DNA from: JAMIFN01 sp964544605
GTDB taxonomy: Bacteria > Pseudomonadota > Gammaproteobacteria > Burkholderiales > Burkholderiaceae_C
Assembly (NCBI GenBank): GCA_964544605.1
Contig: CAZJBX010000010.1
Span: forward strand, 1-64,000
DNA: 64,000 nucleotides
Direction: 5' to 3'
Shown here: positions 1 through 8,476 of the stretch, piece after piece
How the letters are laid out: each line of letters opens with the position of its first letter
Numbering within the stretch: position 1 is the first letter of the stretch
Translations under genes and position numbers: made by a program
Notes under the pieces: generated by a model
Database searches by the model: none
What the model saw: the letters and a program-made list of their open reading frames with translations, nothing else
What the model was told of the DNA's origin: nothing

Positions 1-1683
1 CTCAATGCCGCCAATGTATTGGTCCATGCCGCCGTTTTTCATCCAATAGGCGGCGCCGCTGTCCACCATTTTGTCGCTGTTGTGCGGGTCGCAATAGCGC
101 AGGTAATACCAAGACGAGTCGATAAAGGTGTCCATGGTGTCCGTCTCGCGGCGGGCATCCTTGCCGCAGCAGGGGCAGGCCACTTTGAGGAAGCTCTCGC
201 ATTTGTTGAGCGGATTGCCGCTGCCATCGGGCACCAAATCTTGCGGCAGCACCACGGGCAGGTCTTGCTCAGGCACGGGCTGGGGGCCGCAATCATCGCA
301 GTGGATGATGGGAATCGGCGTGCCCCAGTAGCGCTGGCGGCTGATGCCCCAATCGCGCAAGCGCCAAGTGGTTTTCTTCTCGGCCTCGCCTTGGGCGGCC
401 AGCAGCTCGGCGGCTTTGTTCACGGCATCGGCATAGCCCAGGCCATCGAGTGCGCCAGAGTTCACGCAGCGGCCTTCTTTGCTGGCATACCAGTCTTGCC
501 ATGCGCTGGCATCAAAGGAGCTGCCTGCGGCGTCTTGAATCACCTGTTTGATGTCAATGCCGTATTTCAGCGCAAAAGCAAAATCGCGTTCGTCATGCGC
601 AGGCACGCCCATCACCGCGCCATCGCCATAGCTCATGAGCACATAGTTGCCCACCCACAGCGGCACGGCCGCGCCCGTGATGGGGTGGGTCACGCTCAAG
701 CCCGTGGCCATGCCTTCTTTCTCTTTGGCGGCCAGCTCGGCCTCGGTGTTGCCGCCTTTTTTGCAGGCTTCAATAAAGGCTGCAAGGGCAGGGTTGCTGG
801 CCGCAGCGTGGGCGGCCAAAGGGTGCTCAGGCGCAAGGGCGCAAAAAGTCACGCCCATGACGGTGTCGGCACGGGTGGTGAAAACAAACATCTTGCCGCC
901 TTGAATCAACTGGCCGCTGCTGTCTTTCACATCATGGAGGAAGGCAAAGCGCACGCCCTCGCTCTTGCCTATCCAGTTCTCTTGCATCAGGCGCACGCGC
1001 TCGGGCCAGCCGTCCAAAGTGGCTTTGTCGTGGCCCACTTGCACATGGTCGAGCAGCTCTTGGGCGTAGTCGGTAATCTTCAGGTAGTAGCCGGGGATTT
1101 CACGCTTTTCGACCAAAGCGCCGGTGCGCCAGCCACGGCCATCAATCACTTGCTCGTTGGCCAGCACGGTCATGTCCACGGGGTCCCAGTTCACCACCTG
1201 GGTTTTGCGGTAGGCAATGCCTTTTTCCAGCATTTTCAAAAACAGCCACTGGTTCCAGCGGTAGTAATCGGGGTCGCAGGTGGCAATCTCGCGGCTCCAG
1301 TCAATGGCCAAGCCCATGGCCTGCATCTGCCCCTTCATATAGGCGATGTTGTCGTAAGTCCATTGCGCGGGCGGCACTTTGTTTTTCAGCGCGGCGTTTT
1401 CAGCGGGCAGGCCAAAGGCATCCCAACCCATAGGCATGAGCACATTTTTGCCCTGCATCCGCAGGCTGCGCGTGAGCATGTCGTTGATGGTGTAGTTGCG
1501 CACATGGCCCATGTGCAGCTTGCCGCTGGGGTAGGGCAGCATGGAGCAGGCGTAGAACTTCTCCTTGCTCTCGTCTTCCGTCACGCGGTAGGCATCTTGC
1601 GCCTGCCAGTGGGCGTGCGCGGCTTGTTCAATCGATTGGTGCTGGTATTGGTCCGCCAGACGCGGGGTGTTGTTGCTGTTCAT
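1..1683 (-). CDS. leuS: Leucyl-tRNA synthetase, N-terminal 561 residues (cut by window edge)
   Basis: Charges tRNA-Leu with leucine in the cytoplasm (class I aminoacyl-tRNA synthetase). The minus-strand frame is open from ATG at 1683 to the window edge, giving 561 codons of a protein that is usually about 870 residues. The HIGH signature is visible near residue 50 as PYPSGKLHMGH, followed by GWDAFGLPAEN, and the editing-domain region covers the middle. The KMSKS loop lies outside the window. The start has no Shine-Dalgarno sequence but sits 8 nt after a TAAAAT hexamer. The stop of the upstream regulator gene (1695) lies 12 nt before the start. The long plus-strand frame opposite it is a shadow. 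Confidence 0.97.
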   Translation of the reverse strand, partial: MNSNNTPRLADQYQHQSIEQAAHAHWQAQDAYRVTEDESKEKFYACSMLPYPSGKLHMGHVRNYTINDMLTRSLRMQGKNVLMPMGWDAFGLPAENAALKNKVPPAQWTYDNIAYMKGQMQAMGLAIDWSREIATCDPDYYRWNQWLFLKMLEKGIAYRKTQVVNWDPVDMTVLANEQVIDGRGWRTGALVEKREIPGYYLKITDYAQELLDHVQVGHDKATLDGWPERVRLMQENWIGKSEGVRFAFLHDVKDSSGQLIQGGKMFVFTTRADTVMGVTFCALAPEHPLAAHAAASNPALAAFIEACKKGGNTEAELAAKEKEGMATGLSVTHPITGAAVPLWVGNYVLMSYGDGAVMGVPAHDERDFAFALKYGIDIKQVIQDAAGSSFDASAWQDWYASKEGRCVNSGALDGLGYADAVNKAAELLAAQGEAEKKTTWRLRDWGISRQRYWGTPIPIIHCDDCGPQPVPEQDLPVVLPQDLVPDGSGNPLNKCESFLKVACPCCGKDARRETDTMDTFIDSSWYYLRYCDPHNSDKMVDSGAAYWMKNGGMDQYIGGIE

Positions 1684-1691
1684 GGGGCGTG

Positions 1692-1697
1692 ATTTTA
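1692..1697 (-). promoter_or_regulatory. -10-like hexamer TAAAAT, 8 nt before the leuS ATG
   Basis: Read on the minus strand, TAAAAT ends 8 nt before the leuS start and overlaps the stop codon of the upstream regulator gene. No Shine-Dalgarno sequence lies between. This placement would put the transcription start on or next to the ATG, so a leaderless transcript is inferred. No clear -35 box is seen. Confidence 0.45.
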
Positions 1698-3125
1698 AGG
1701 CGCTGGCGCACTGTTGGCGGATGCGCCATAGGGTGTGAGGCCGCTTTGGCTCTCATCGACCACCAAGGGGCGGCCAATAAAGGGGAAGGCGCGTTGCGGG
1801 CAGGCTTCGCGTTCGCAGACTTTGCAGCCCATGCCTATGGGGGTGGCGGCATCGGGGGCGTGCAAATCCAGCCCTTTGGCATAGACCAAGCGCGGCGCGT
1901 GCTGGATGTCGCAGCCCAAGCCGATGGAAAAGGTTTTGCGCGGTGCGCCATAGGCGGGGCTGCCGTGGGAGACGGTGCGGGCAATCCACAAATAGCTGCG
2001 GCCATCGGGCATTTGCGCCAATTGCGGCAAGATGCGCTCAGGCTGGGCAAAAGCCTCGTACACATTCCACAGCGGGCAAGTGCCGCCCGCGCGTGAGAAG
2101 TGGAAATGCGTGGCCGATTGGCGTTTGGAGATATTGCCGGCGCGATCCACCCGCACAAAAAAGAAGGGCACGCCCGGCGCTTCAGGCCGCTGCAAGGTCG
2201 ATAGGCGGTGGCAAATGGTTTCAAAACCCACGCCATAGCGTTGCGCCAGCAGCTCAATGTCGTAGCGCAGGCTCTCGGCGCTGTGCAAAAAATCGCCATA
2301 AGGCAAGAGCAAAGCGCCAGCAAAGTAATTGGCCAAGCCAATGCGGGCCAAGCGGCGCGAGGCGGGGTCGCTGTCAAAAGGCGGCACGGCCACCAGTGCG
2401 TCAAGCGTGGCGGCCTGCTCAATCAAAGCCAATTGCGTGGCCAACTGAAACGCCTGCTGGCCGGGGGCCAAACCATCGGCCAAATAGAGGCGGTGGTGCT
2501 CGGCACGGTAGTGGCGTTTGTGGGTCGCGCCCTCGGCCACATGGTGCACCTGTATGCCGTGCTGCTGCTCCAAGCGCTGGCGCAGCCAATTGAGCTGGTG
2601 TGCGCCACGCGTCATGGCTTGGCTGGCCAATTGCTCGGCGGCGCGGTCGAGTGCGTCAAAGTGGTTTTGATTGGCGAAAAAGAAATCCCGCACCACTTCA
2701 AACGGCATATGGCGGGTGGGTATGGCGTCTGAGCGGCCATCGCCCATATGCAAAGCCATGGCTTCCAGGCGCTCCATTTGCTCCAAGCTGCGCTGGTGCA
2801 ATTGCACCAAAGCCTGCGCCAAGGCGGGCATTTGGCTGGCGACCTCGCGCAGCTCAGGCAGGGTGGCCGCTTGCGGCGCATCGGCCAGGGCTTCTTGCAT
2901 GGCGGCGACCAAGCGGGCCTCCTCGTCCTCAGAGAACTGCTGCACATCCACGCCCAAGGCGCGGCTGATTTTCAGCAGCACAGAGACGGTGAGGGGGCGC
3001 TGGTTTTGTTCGAGCTGATTGAGGTAGCTGGGCGACAGGCCCAGCAGTTGCGCCATCGCCACTTGGCTGATGCCGCGTTCGGCCCGCAGGCGACGCAGGC
3101 GCACGCCCATAAAGGTTTTTTTCAT
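1695..3125 (-). CDS. Short-chain acyl-CoA-responsive XRE-family regulator (PrpR/RamB/PccR type)
   Basis: Transcription factor of 476 residues. An XRE-type helix-turn-helix fills residues 1-60 (GISQVAMAQLLGLSPSYLNQ). A degenerate ImmA/IrrE-like (DUF955) middle domain follows, including the family hallmark GGTCPLWNVYEAF, and then a C-terminal DUF2083 domain with GCKVCEREACPQRAFP. These cysteines match the Fe-S-binding positions described for mycobacterial PrpR. Relatives (RamB, PrpR of Mycobacterium, PccR of Rhodobacter) sense short-chain acyl-CoA status and control methylcitrate, glyoxylate or propionyl-CoA carboxylase genes. The start at MKKTFMGVRL is preferred because GGGACGAG precedes it; in-frame starts exist at 3137 and 3155. 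It is divergent from prpC, so it is the likely controller of that operon. Confidence 0.85.
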   Translation of the reverse strand: MKKTFMGVRLRRLRAERGISQVAMAQLLGLSPSYLNQLEQNQRPLTVSVLLKISRALGVDVQQFSEDEEARLVAAMQEALADAPQAATLPELREVASQMPALAQALVQLHQRSLEQMERLEAMALHMGDGRSDAIPTRHMPFEVVRDFFFANQNHFDALDRAAEQLASQAMTRGAHQLNWLRQRLEQQHGIQVHHVAEGATHKRHYRAEHHRLYLADGLAPGQQAFQLATQLALIEQAATLDALVAVPPFDSDPASRRLARIGLANYFAGALLLPYGDFLHSAESLRYDIELLAQRYGVGFETICHRLSTLQRPEAPGVPFFFVRVDRAGNISKRQSATHFHFSRAGGTCPLWNVYEAFAQPERILPQLAQMPDGRSYLWIARTVSHGSPAYGAPRKTFSIGLGCDIQHAPRLVYAKGLDLHAPDAATPIGMGCKVCEREACPQRAFPFIGRPLVVDESQSGLTPYGASANSAPAP

Positions 3126-3139
3126 TTCTCGTCCCATTC

Positions 3140-3230
3140 TTCGCAAAATTTGCAAAAGTAGTGAAAAAGCTTCGCAATCATTCGCATTTTTAGCCCTTCT
3201 CTAGGGTGGGATGTTTGCGTATATTGCGAA
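3140..3230. promoter_or_regulatory. Repeated TTYGCAAW boxes between the regulator gene and prpC (putative operators)
   Basis: Three closely spaced pairs of an 8-base box are visible. The first pair is TTCGCAAA at 3140-3147 and TTTGCAAA at 3149-3156. The second is TTCGCAAT at 3171-3178 and TTCGCATT at 3181-3188. The third lies on the minus strand: TTCGCAAT (3223-3230) followed by TACGCAAA (3214-3221). Boxes within a pair repeat every 9-10 bases, about one helical turn. RamB and PccR family members are known to bind TTTGCAAA-like boxes, so these are probably sites for the adjacent regulator, controlling itself and prpC. The right part of the region is lost in the N gap. Confidence 0.7.
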
Positions 3231-3254
3231 TTATGACGAATAAATCTTCAAAAA

Positions 3255-3354
3255 NNNNNNNNNNNNNNNNNNNNNNNNNNNNNNNNNNNNNNNNNNNNNN
3301 NNNNNNNNNNNNNNNNNNNNNNNNNNNNNNNNNNNNNNNNNNNNNNNNNNNNNN
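3255..3354. other. Assembly gap of 100 N
   Basis: A run of exactly 100 N, the usual placeholder for a gap of unknown length. It removes the prpC-proximal promoter region and the first base of the prpC start codon. Confidence 0.99.
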
Positions 3355-4505
3355 TGAGCAGCCCAGTGGCCGCCCCAAAAGTGAAGAAATCCGTGGCCTT
3401 ATCGGGCGTGGCGGCAGGCAATACCGCCCTGTGTACCGTGGGTCGCACGGGCAATGATTTGCACTACCGTGGCTACGATATTTTGGACATGGCGCAGGTG
3501 TGCGAGTTTGAAGAAGTGGCGCATTTGCTGGTGCACGGCAAGCTGCCCACCAAGGCCGAGTTGAAAGCCTACAAAGCCAAGCTCAAGGCCATGCGTGGCC
3601 TGCCCACCAGTGTGAAAGAGGCACTGGAGAAACTGCCCGCCGGCGCGCACCCTATGGATGTGATGCGCACGGGCGTATCGGCCTTGGGCTGCGTGCTGCC
3701 TGAGAAGGACGACCACAATCTGCCCGGCGCGCGCGATATTGCCGACCGCTTGATGGCCAGCTTGGGCTCTATGCTGCTGTATTGGTACCACTTCAGCACC
3801 CAAGGCAAGCGCATTGAGGTGGAAACCGATGATGACTCCATTGGTGGGCACTTTTTGCACCTGCTGCACGGCCACACGCCGCCTGAGGGCTGGGTGCGTG
3901 CCATGCACACTTCGCTGAATTTGTATGCCGAGCACGAGTTCAATGCCTCCACCTTTACCGCACGGGTGATTGCAGGCACGGGCAGCGATATGTATTCCAG
4001 CATTGCTGGGGCGATTGGCGCATTGCGCGGGCCGAAACACGGCGGCGCAAATGAAGTGGCCTTTGAAATCCAAAAACGCTACGACAACCCCGATGAGGCC
4101 GAGGCCGACATCCGCGCCCGCGTTGAGCGCAAAGAAGTGGTGATTGGCTTTGGCCACCCTGTTTACACCGTGAGTGACCCGCGCAACAAAGTCATCAAAG
4201 GCGTGGCCAAGCAGCTTTCTGTTGAGGCCGATTCGCACAAGATGTTCGACATCGCCGAGCGCTTGGAAGAAGTGATGTGGGAAGTCAAGCAAATGTTCCC
4301 CAACCTCGATTGGTTCAGCGCCGTCAGCTACCACCTCATGGGCGTGCCCACGGCCATGTTCACACCCTTGTTTGTGATGGCCCGCACCAGCGGCTGGGCC
4401 GCGCATGTGATTGAGCAGCGCGTGGACAACAAAATCATTCGCCCAAGCGCCAACTACACTGGCCCTGAAGACCAGGCTTTTGTGCCGATTGATGCCCGAG
4501 TTTGA
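3354..4505 (+). CDS. prpC: 2-Methylcitrate synthase
   Basis: Condenses propionyl-CoA with oxaloacetate to 2-methylcitrate, the first step of the methylcitrate cycle. At 383 residues it is closer to PrpC than to the longer (about 430) respiratory citrate synthase, and its place before acnD-prpF-prpB fixes the assignment. The citrate-synthase signature GPKHGGANEVAFEI, the GFGHPVYTVSDPR segment and the late RTSGWAAHVIEQ block are all present. The base before TG at 3355-3356 is N. ATG at 3354 gives MSSPVAAPKVKK and is the natural start; an in-frame GTG at 3366 is the first start wholly outside the gap. Confidence 0.93.
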   Translation, partial: XSSPVAAPKVKKSVALSGVAAGNTALCTVGRTGNDLHYRGYDILDMAQVCEFEEVAHLLVHGKLPTKAELKAYKAKLKAMRGLPTSVKEALEKLPAGAHPMDVMRTGVSALGCVLPEKDDHNLPGARDIADRLMASLGSMLLYWYHFSTQGKRIEVETDDDSIGGHFLHLLHGHTPPEGWVRAMHTSLNLYAEHEFNASTFTARVIAGTGSDMYSSIAGAIGALRGPKHGGANEVAFEIQKRYDNPDEAEADIRARVERKEVVIGFGHPVYTVSDPRNKVIKGVAKQLSVEADSHKMFDIAERLEEVMWEVKQMFPNLDWFSAVSYHLMGVPTAMFTPLFVMARTSGWAAHVIEQRVDNKIIRPSANYTGPEDQAFVPIDARV

Positions 4506-4524
4506 GCGCAGGGAAAGGCAAAAC

Positions 4525-7253
4525 ATGATAAACCAGAGCCATAAAAAGCCCCTAGCGGGCACGAATTTGCATTATTTTGACGCGGCGGCGGCGGTGGAAG
4601 CTTTGCGCCCCGGCGCTTGGGCCAAGCTGCCTTACACGGCCCGCGTGCACGCAGAAAACATTGTGCGCCGCGCCGAGCCAGGCATTGTGGATGAGTGCCT
4701 GCTGCAAATCATTGAGCGCAAGCGCGAGCGCGATTTCCCTTGGTATCCCGCCCGCGTGGTGTGCCACGATATTTTGGGCCAGACGGCCTTGGTGGATTTG
4801 GCTGGCCTGCGCGATGCCATTGCCGCCCAAGGCGGCGACCCTGCCCAAGTCAACCCTGTGGTGCCTGTGCAATTGATTGTGGACCACTCGCTGGCGGTCG
4901 AGTGCGGCGGCTTTGATCCTGATGCCTTTGGTAAAAACCGCGCCATTGAGGAGCGCCGCAATGAAGACCGCTTTCACTTTATTGAGTGGACGAAAAAGGC
5001 TTTTCGCAACATTGATGTGATTCCTGCGGGCAACGGCATCATGCACCAGATTAATTTGGAGAAGATGTCCCCCGTCATCCATGCCGAGGGCGGCATTGCC
5101 TACCCCGATACCTGCGTGGGCACAGACAGCCACACGCCCCATGTGGATGCGCTGGGCGTGATTGCCATTGGCGTGGGCGGGCTGGAGGCCGAGAATGTGA
5201 TGCTGGGCCGTGCCAGTTGGATGCGCCTGCCTGAGATGGTGGGCGTAGAGCTGACGGGCCAGCGGCAAGAGGGCATCACCGCCACCGATGTGGTGCTGGC
5301 GCTGACGGAGTTTTTGCGCCAAGAGAAAGTGGTGGGCGCTTATTTGGAGTTCTACGGCGCAGGTGCGGCCAGCTTGAGCGTGGGCGATAGGGCCACGATT
5401 TCAAACATGGCGCCTGAATACGGCGCAACTGCGGCGATGTTCAGCATCGACCAGCAAACCCTGGATTATTTGACCCTGACTGGGCGTGAGCCTGAGCAAG
5501 TGAAGCTGGTGGAAACCTATGCCAAGGCCGCTGGCTTGTGGGCCGATAGCCTGCAAAACGCCGAGTACGAGCGCGTGCTGCGCTTTGATTTGGGCCGCGT
5601 GGTGCGCAATATGGCTGGGCCTTCCAACCCGCACCGCCGCTTGCCGGTATCGGCTTTGGCCGAGCGAGGCATTGCCGATAGCGACAAACTGCAAACGGCG
5701 CAGGCGCAAGCGGCGCAAGGGCAGTTGCCTGACGGCGCGGTCATCATTGCCGCCATCACCAGTTGCACCAATACCAGCAACCCGCGCAATGTGGTGGCCG
5801 CTGGCCTGCTGGCGCAAAAAGCACATGCCTTGGGTTTGCAGCGCAAGCCTTGGGTGAAAACCTCGCTGGCGCCTGGCTCTAAAACCGTGGAGCTGTATTT
5901 GCAAGAGGCGGGCTTGCTCGCGCCGCTACAGGCTTTGGGCTTTGGCATTGTGGGCTTTGCCTGCACCACTTGTAACGGCATGAGTGGCGCGCTCGACCCC
6001 AAAATCCAGCAAGAAATCATCGACCGCGACCTCTACGCCACGGCGGTGCTCTCAGGCAACCGCAATTTTGATGGCCGCATTCACCCCTATGCCAAACAAG
6101 CGTTTTTGGCCTCACCACCGCTGGTGGTGGCCTATGCCTTGGCGGGCACGGTGCGTTTTGATATTGAGCGCGATGTGCTGGGTGTGGTCGATGGCCGTGA
6201 GATTCGCTTGGCCGATATTTGGCCGAGCGACGCTGAGATTGACGCGATTGTGGCTGCCAGCGTCAAGCCTGAGCAATACCGCGCCGTCTATCAGCCCATG
6301 TTCGCCCTGCGCGAAGATGATGGCCAAACCGTGAGCCCGCAATACGATTGGCGGCCCCAGTCCACCTACATCCGCCGCCCGCCCTATTGGGACACCGAAG
6401 GCTTGGGCGCTTTGGCAGCCAACCCCCGCACGCTGAAGAATATGCGGCCCCTGGCGCTGTTGCCCGACAACATCACCACCGACCACCTCTCGCCCTCGAA
6501 TGCGATTTTGGCTGACTCGGCCGCTGGTGAGTATTTGGCCAAAATGGGCTTGCCTGAGGAGGACTTCAACTCCTACGCCACGCATCGGGGCGACCACCTC
6601 ACCGCCATGCGGGCCACTTTTGCCAACCCCAAACTCATGAATGAAATGGTGCACAACGCCGATGGCAGCGTGCGCCAAGGCTCATGGGCCAGAATCGAGC
6701 CCGAAGGCCAGACGGTGCGCATGTGGGAGGCGATTGAAAGCTATTTGCAACGCCAGCAGCCCCTCATCATTGTCGCGGGCGCAGATTACGGCCAAGGCTC
6801 CAGCCGCGACTGGGCCGCCNNNNNNNNNNCGGCAACCTTGCCGTTCTGGTCCAGCCGGCAGAGCTCATCATCATTGCCGGGGCTGACTACGGCCAAGGGT
6901 CGAGTCGCGACTGGGCCGCCAAGGGCGTGCGTCTGGCGGGGGTAGAGGTTGTGCTGGCCGAGGGCTTTGAGCGCATCCACCGCACCAATTTGGTCGGCAT
7001 GGGCGTGCTGCCGCTGCAATTTTTGGCGGGTGACAACCGCCACAGCTTGAAGCTTGACGGCAAGGAAATCTATGCCGTAGAGGGGGAACTGGCCCCAGGC
7101 GCGCAAGTGCAATTGCACATTCAACGCGCCGATGGCAGCAGCTTGAGCCTGCCTGTGCTGTGCCGTTTGGATACCGCCGAGGAGGTCAGCGTGTATGAGG
7201 CGGGCGGCGTGCTGCAACGCTTTGCCCAAGACTTTTTGGCAGAGCAGGGGTGA
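4525..7253 (+). CDS. acnD: 2-Methylcitrate dehydratase (Fe/S-dependent), interrupted by an assembly gap
   Basis: Aconitase-family enzyme that dehydrates 2-methylcitrate to a 2-methylaconitate isomer and works together with PrpF. ATG at 4525 follows GGGAAAGG and the frame runs 765 codons to the 10-N gap. It resumes in another frame with AKGVRLAGVEVV and ends at 7253. The aconitase signatures ITSCTNTSNPRN and GFACTTCNGMSGA supply the cluster cysteines. GADYGQGSSRDWAA occurs just before the gap and again just after it. Removing the duplicate and the N gives about 875 residues, near the normal AcnD length, so the frameshift is judged to be an assembly artefact and not a pseudogene. Confidence 0.9.
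6820..6829. other. 10-N scaffold join with duplicated flanks inside acnD
   Basis: Ten N separate two copies of the same acnD segment (about 6761-6819 and 6873-6920) that encode nearly identical peptides with many synonymous differences. The 40 or so bases just after the gap do not continue the pre-gap sequence. This looks like two contig ends that overlap biologically but were not merged, one of them perhaps from another strain. Confidence 0.9.
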
Positions 7254-7258
7254 GGCCC

Positions 7259-8461
7259 ATGAGTACAGCAATTGGCGCACACGGCGCGCAAACCCGCATT
7301 CCCGCCACCTATATGCGGGGCGGCACCAGCAAGGGCGTGTTTTTCCGCCTGACGGATCTGCCCGAGCGCTGCCAAGTGCCGGGCGCGGCGCGAGACAAGC
7401 TGTTTCAGCGCGTCATCGGCAGCCCCGACCCCTACAGTGCCCACATTGACGGCATGGGCGGAGCGACTTCAAGCACCAGCAAATGCGTGATTTTGAGCAA
7501 AAGCACGCAAGCCGAGCACGATGTGGACTACCTCTACGGCCAAGTCTCGATTGATACCAACTTTGTCGATTGGAGCGGCAACTGCGGCAATCTGTCCACG
7601 GCGGCAGGGGCCTTTGCCATCCACGCGGGCTTGGTCGATGCCAGCCGCATCCCTGACAACGGCGTGTGCGTGGTGCGCATTTGGCAAGCCAATATTGGCA
7701 AAACCATCATCGCCCATGTGCCCGTGGCCAATGGCCAAGTGCAGGAAACGGGGGATTTTGAGCTGGACGGCGTGGCCTTTCCGGCGGCTGAAATCGTGCT
7801 CGAATTCATGGACCCATCCGACGATGGCGAAGATGGCGGCGCCATGTTCCCTACTGGCAATCTAGTCGATACGCTGGAAGTGCCTGGCGTGGGGAGCTTT
7901 CCCGCCACCCTGATTAGCGCGGGCATCCCCACCGTGTTTGTGAATGCCGCAGACATCGGCTACCAAGGCACAGAGCTGCGCGAGGCCATCAACAACGACC
8001 CCGCCCAGCTAGAGCGATTTGAGCAAATTCGCATTGCCGGTGCTTTGAAAATGGGCCTGATTCAAAGCCCAGAAGAAGCTGCGAAGCGCCAACACACGCC
8101 CAAGATTGCCTTCGTCAGCCCGCCCAAGCGCTACACCGCCTCTAGCGGCAAAGCGATTGATGCAGGCGATGTGGATTTGCTGGTGCGCGCCCTGTCTATG
8201 GGCAAGCTGCACCACGCCATGATGGGCACTTGCGCTGTGGCCATTGGCACAGCAGCGGCCATCCCTGGCACGCTGGTGAATTTGGCCGCAGGCGGCGGCG
8301 CGCGTGAGGCCGTGCGCTTTGGCCACCCCTCTGGCACGCTGCGTGTGGGCGCTCAGGCCAAGCAGGTGAACGGCCAATGGCAGGTGACCAAGGCCGTGAT
8401 GAGCCGCAGCGCCCGAATTTTGATGCAGGGCCATGTGTGCGTGCCTGCCAATAGTTTTTAA
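7259..8461 (+). CDS. prpF: 2-Methylaconitate cis-trans isomerase, AcnD partner
   Basis: PrpF-family protein of 400 residues with a diaminopimelate-epimerase-like fold. It isomerises the 2-methylaconitate made by AcnD so that aconitase can hydrate it to 2-methylisocitrate. The N-terminal PATYMRGGTSKGVFF and the DWSGNCGNLSTAAGAF block are typical of the family. ATG at 7259 is preferred, with GGGGTGAGG just upstream and overlapping the acnD stop. GTG at 7250 would add three residues and overlap acnD. Tight spacing to acnD and prpB indicates one transcript. Confidence 0.94.
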   Translation: MSTAIGAHGAQTRIPATYMRGGTSKGVFFRLTDLPERCQVPGAARDKLFQRVIGSPDPYSAHIDGMGGATSSTSKCVILSKSTQAEHDVDYLYGQVSIDTNFVDWSGNCGNLSTAAGAFAIHAGLVDASRIPDNGVCVVRIWQANIGKTIIAHVPVANGQVQETGDFELDGVAFPAAEIVLEFMDPSDDGEDGGAMFPTGNLVDTLEVPGVGSFPATLISAGIPTVFVNAADIGYQGTELREAINNDPAQLERFEQIRIAGALKMGLIQSPEEAAKRQHTPKIAFVSPPKRYTASSGKAIDAGDVDLLVRALSMGKLHHAMMGTCAVAIGTAAAIPGTLVNLAAGGGAREAVRFGHPSGTLRVGAQAKQVNGQWQVTKAVMSRSARILMQGHVCVPANSF

Positions 8462-8476
8462 ATTGAGGAAAGAAAT

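Noticed and set aside
19..1692. Long open frame on the plus strand opposite leuS
   Set aside because: Its minus-strand counterpart has clear leucyl-tRNA synthetase motifs. The plus frame is low-complexity Ala/Gly/His-rich sequence, as expected from antisense of GC-rich coding DNA.
3399..4562. 387-codon minus-strand frame opposite prpC
   Set aside because: prpC has unambiguous citrate-synthase motifs. The antisense frame has no domain and runs into the acnD start.
4525..7253. acnD as a genuine frameshifted pseudogene
   Set aside because: The frame change coincides exactly with a 10-N join and a duplicated motif. Without them the protein has normal length and all key residues.
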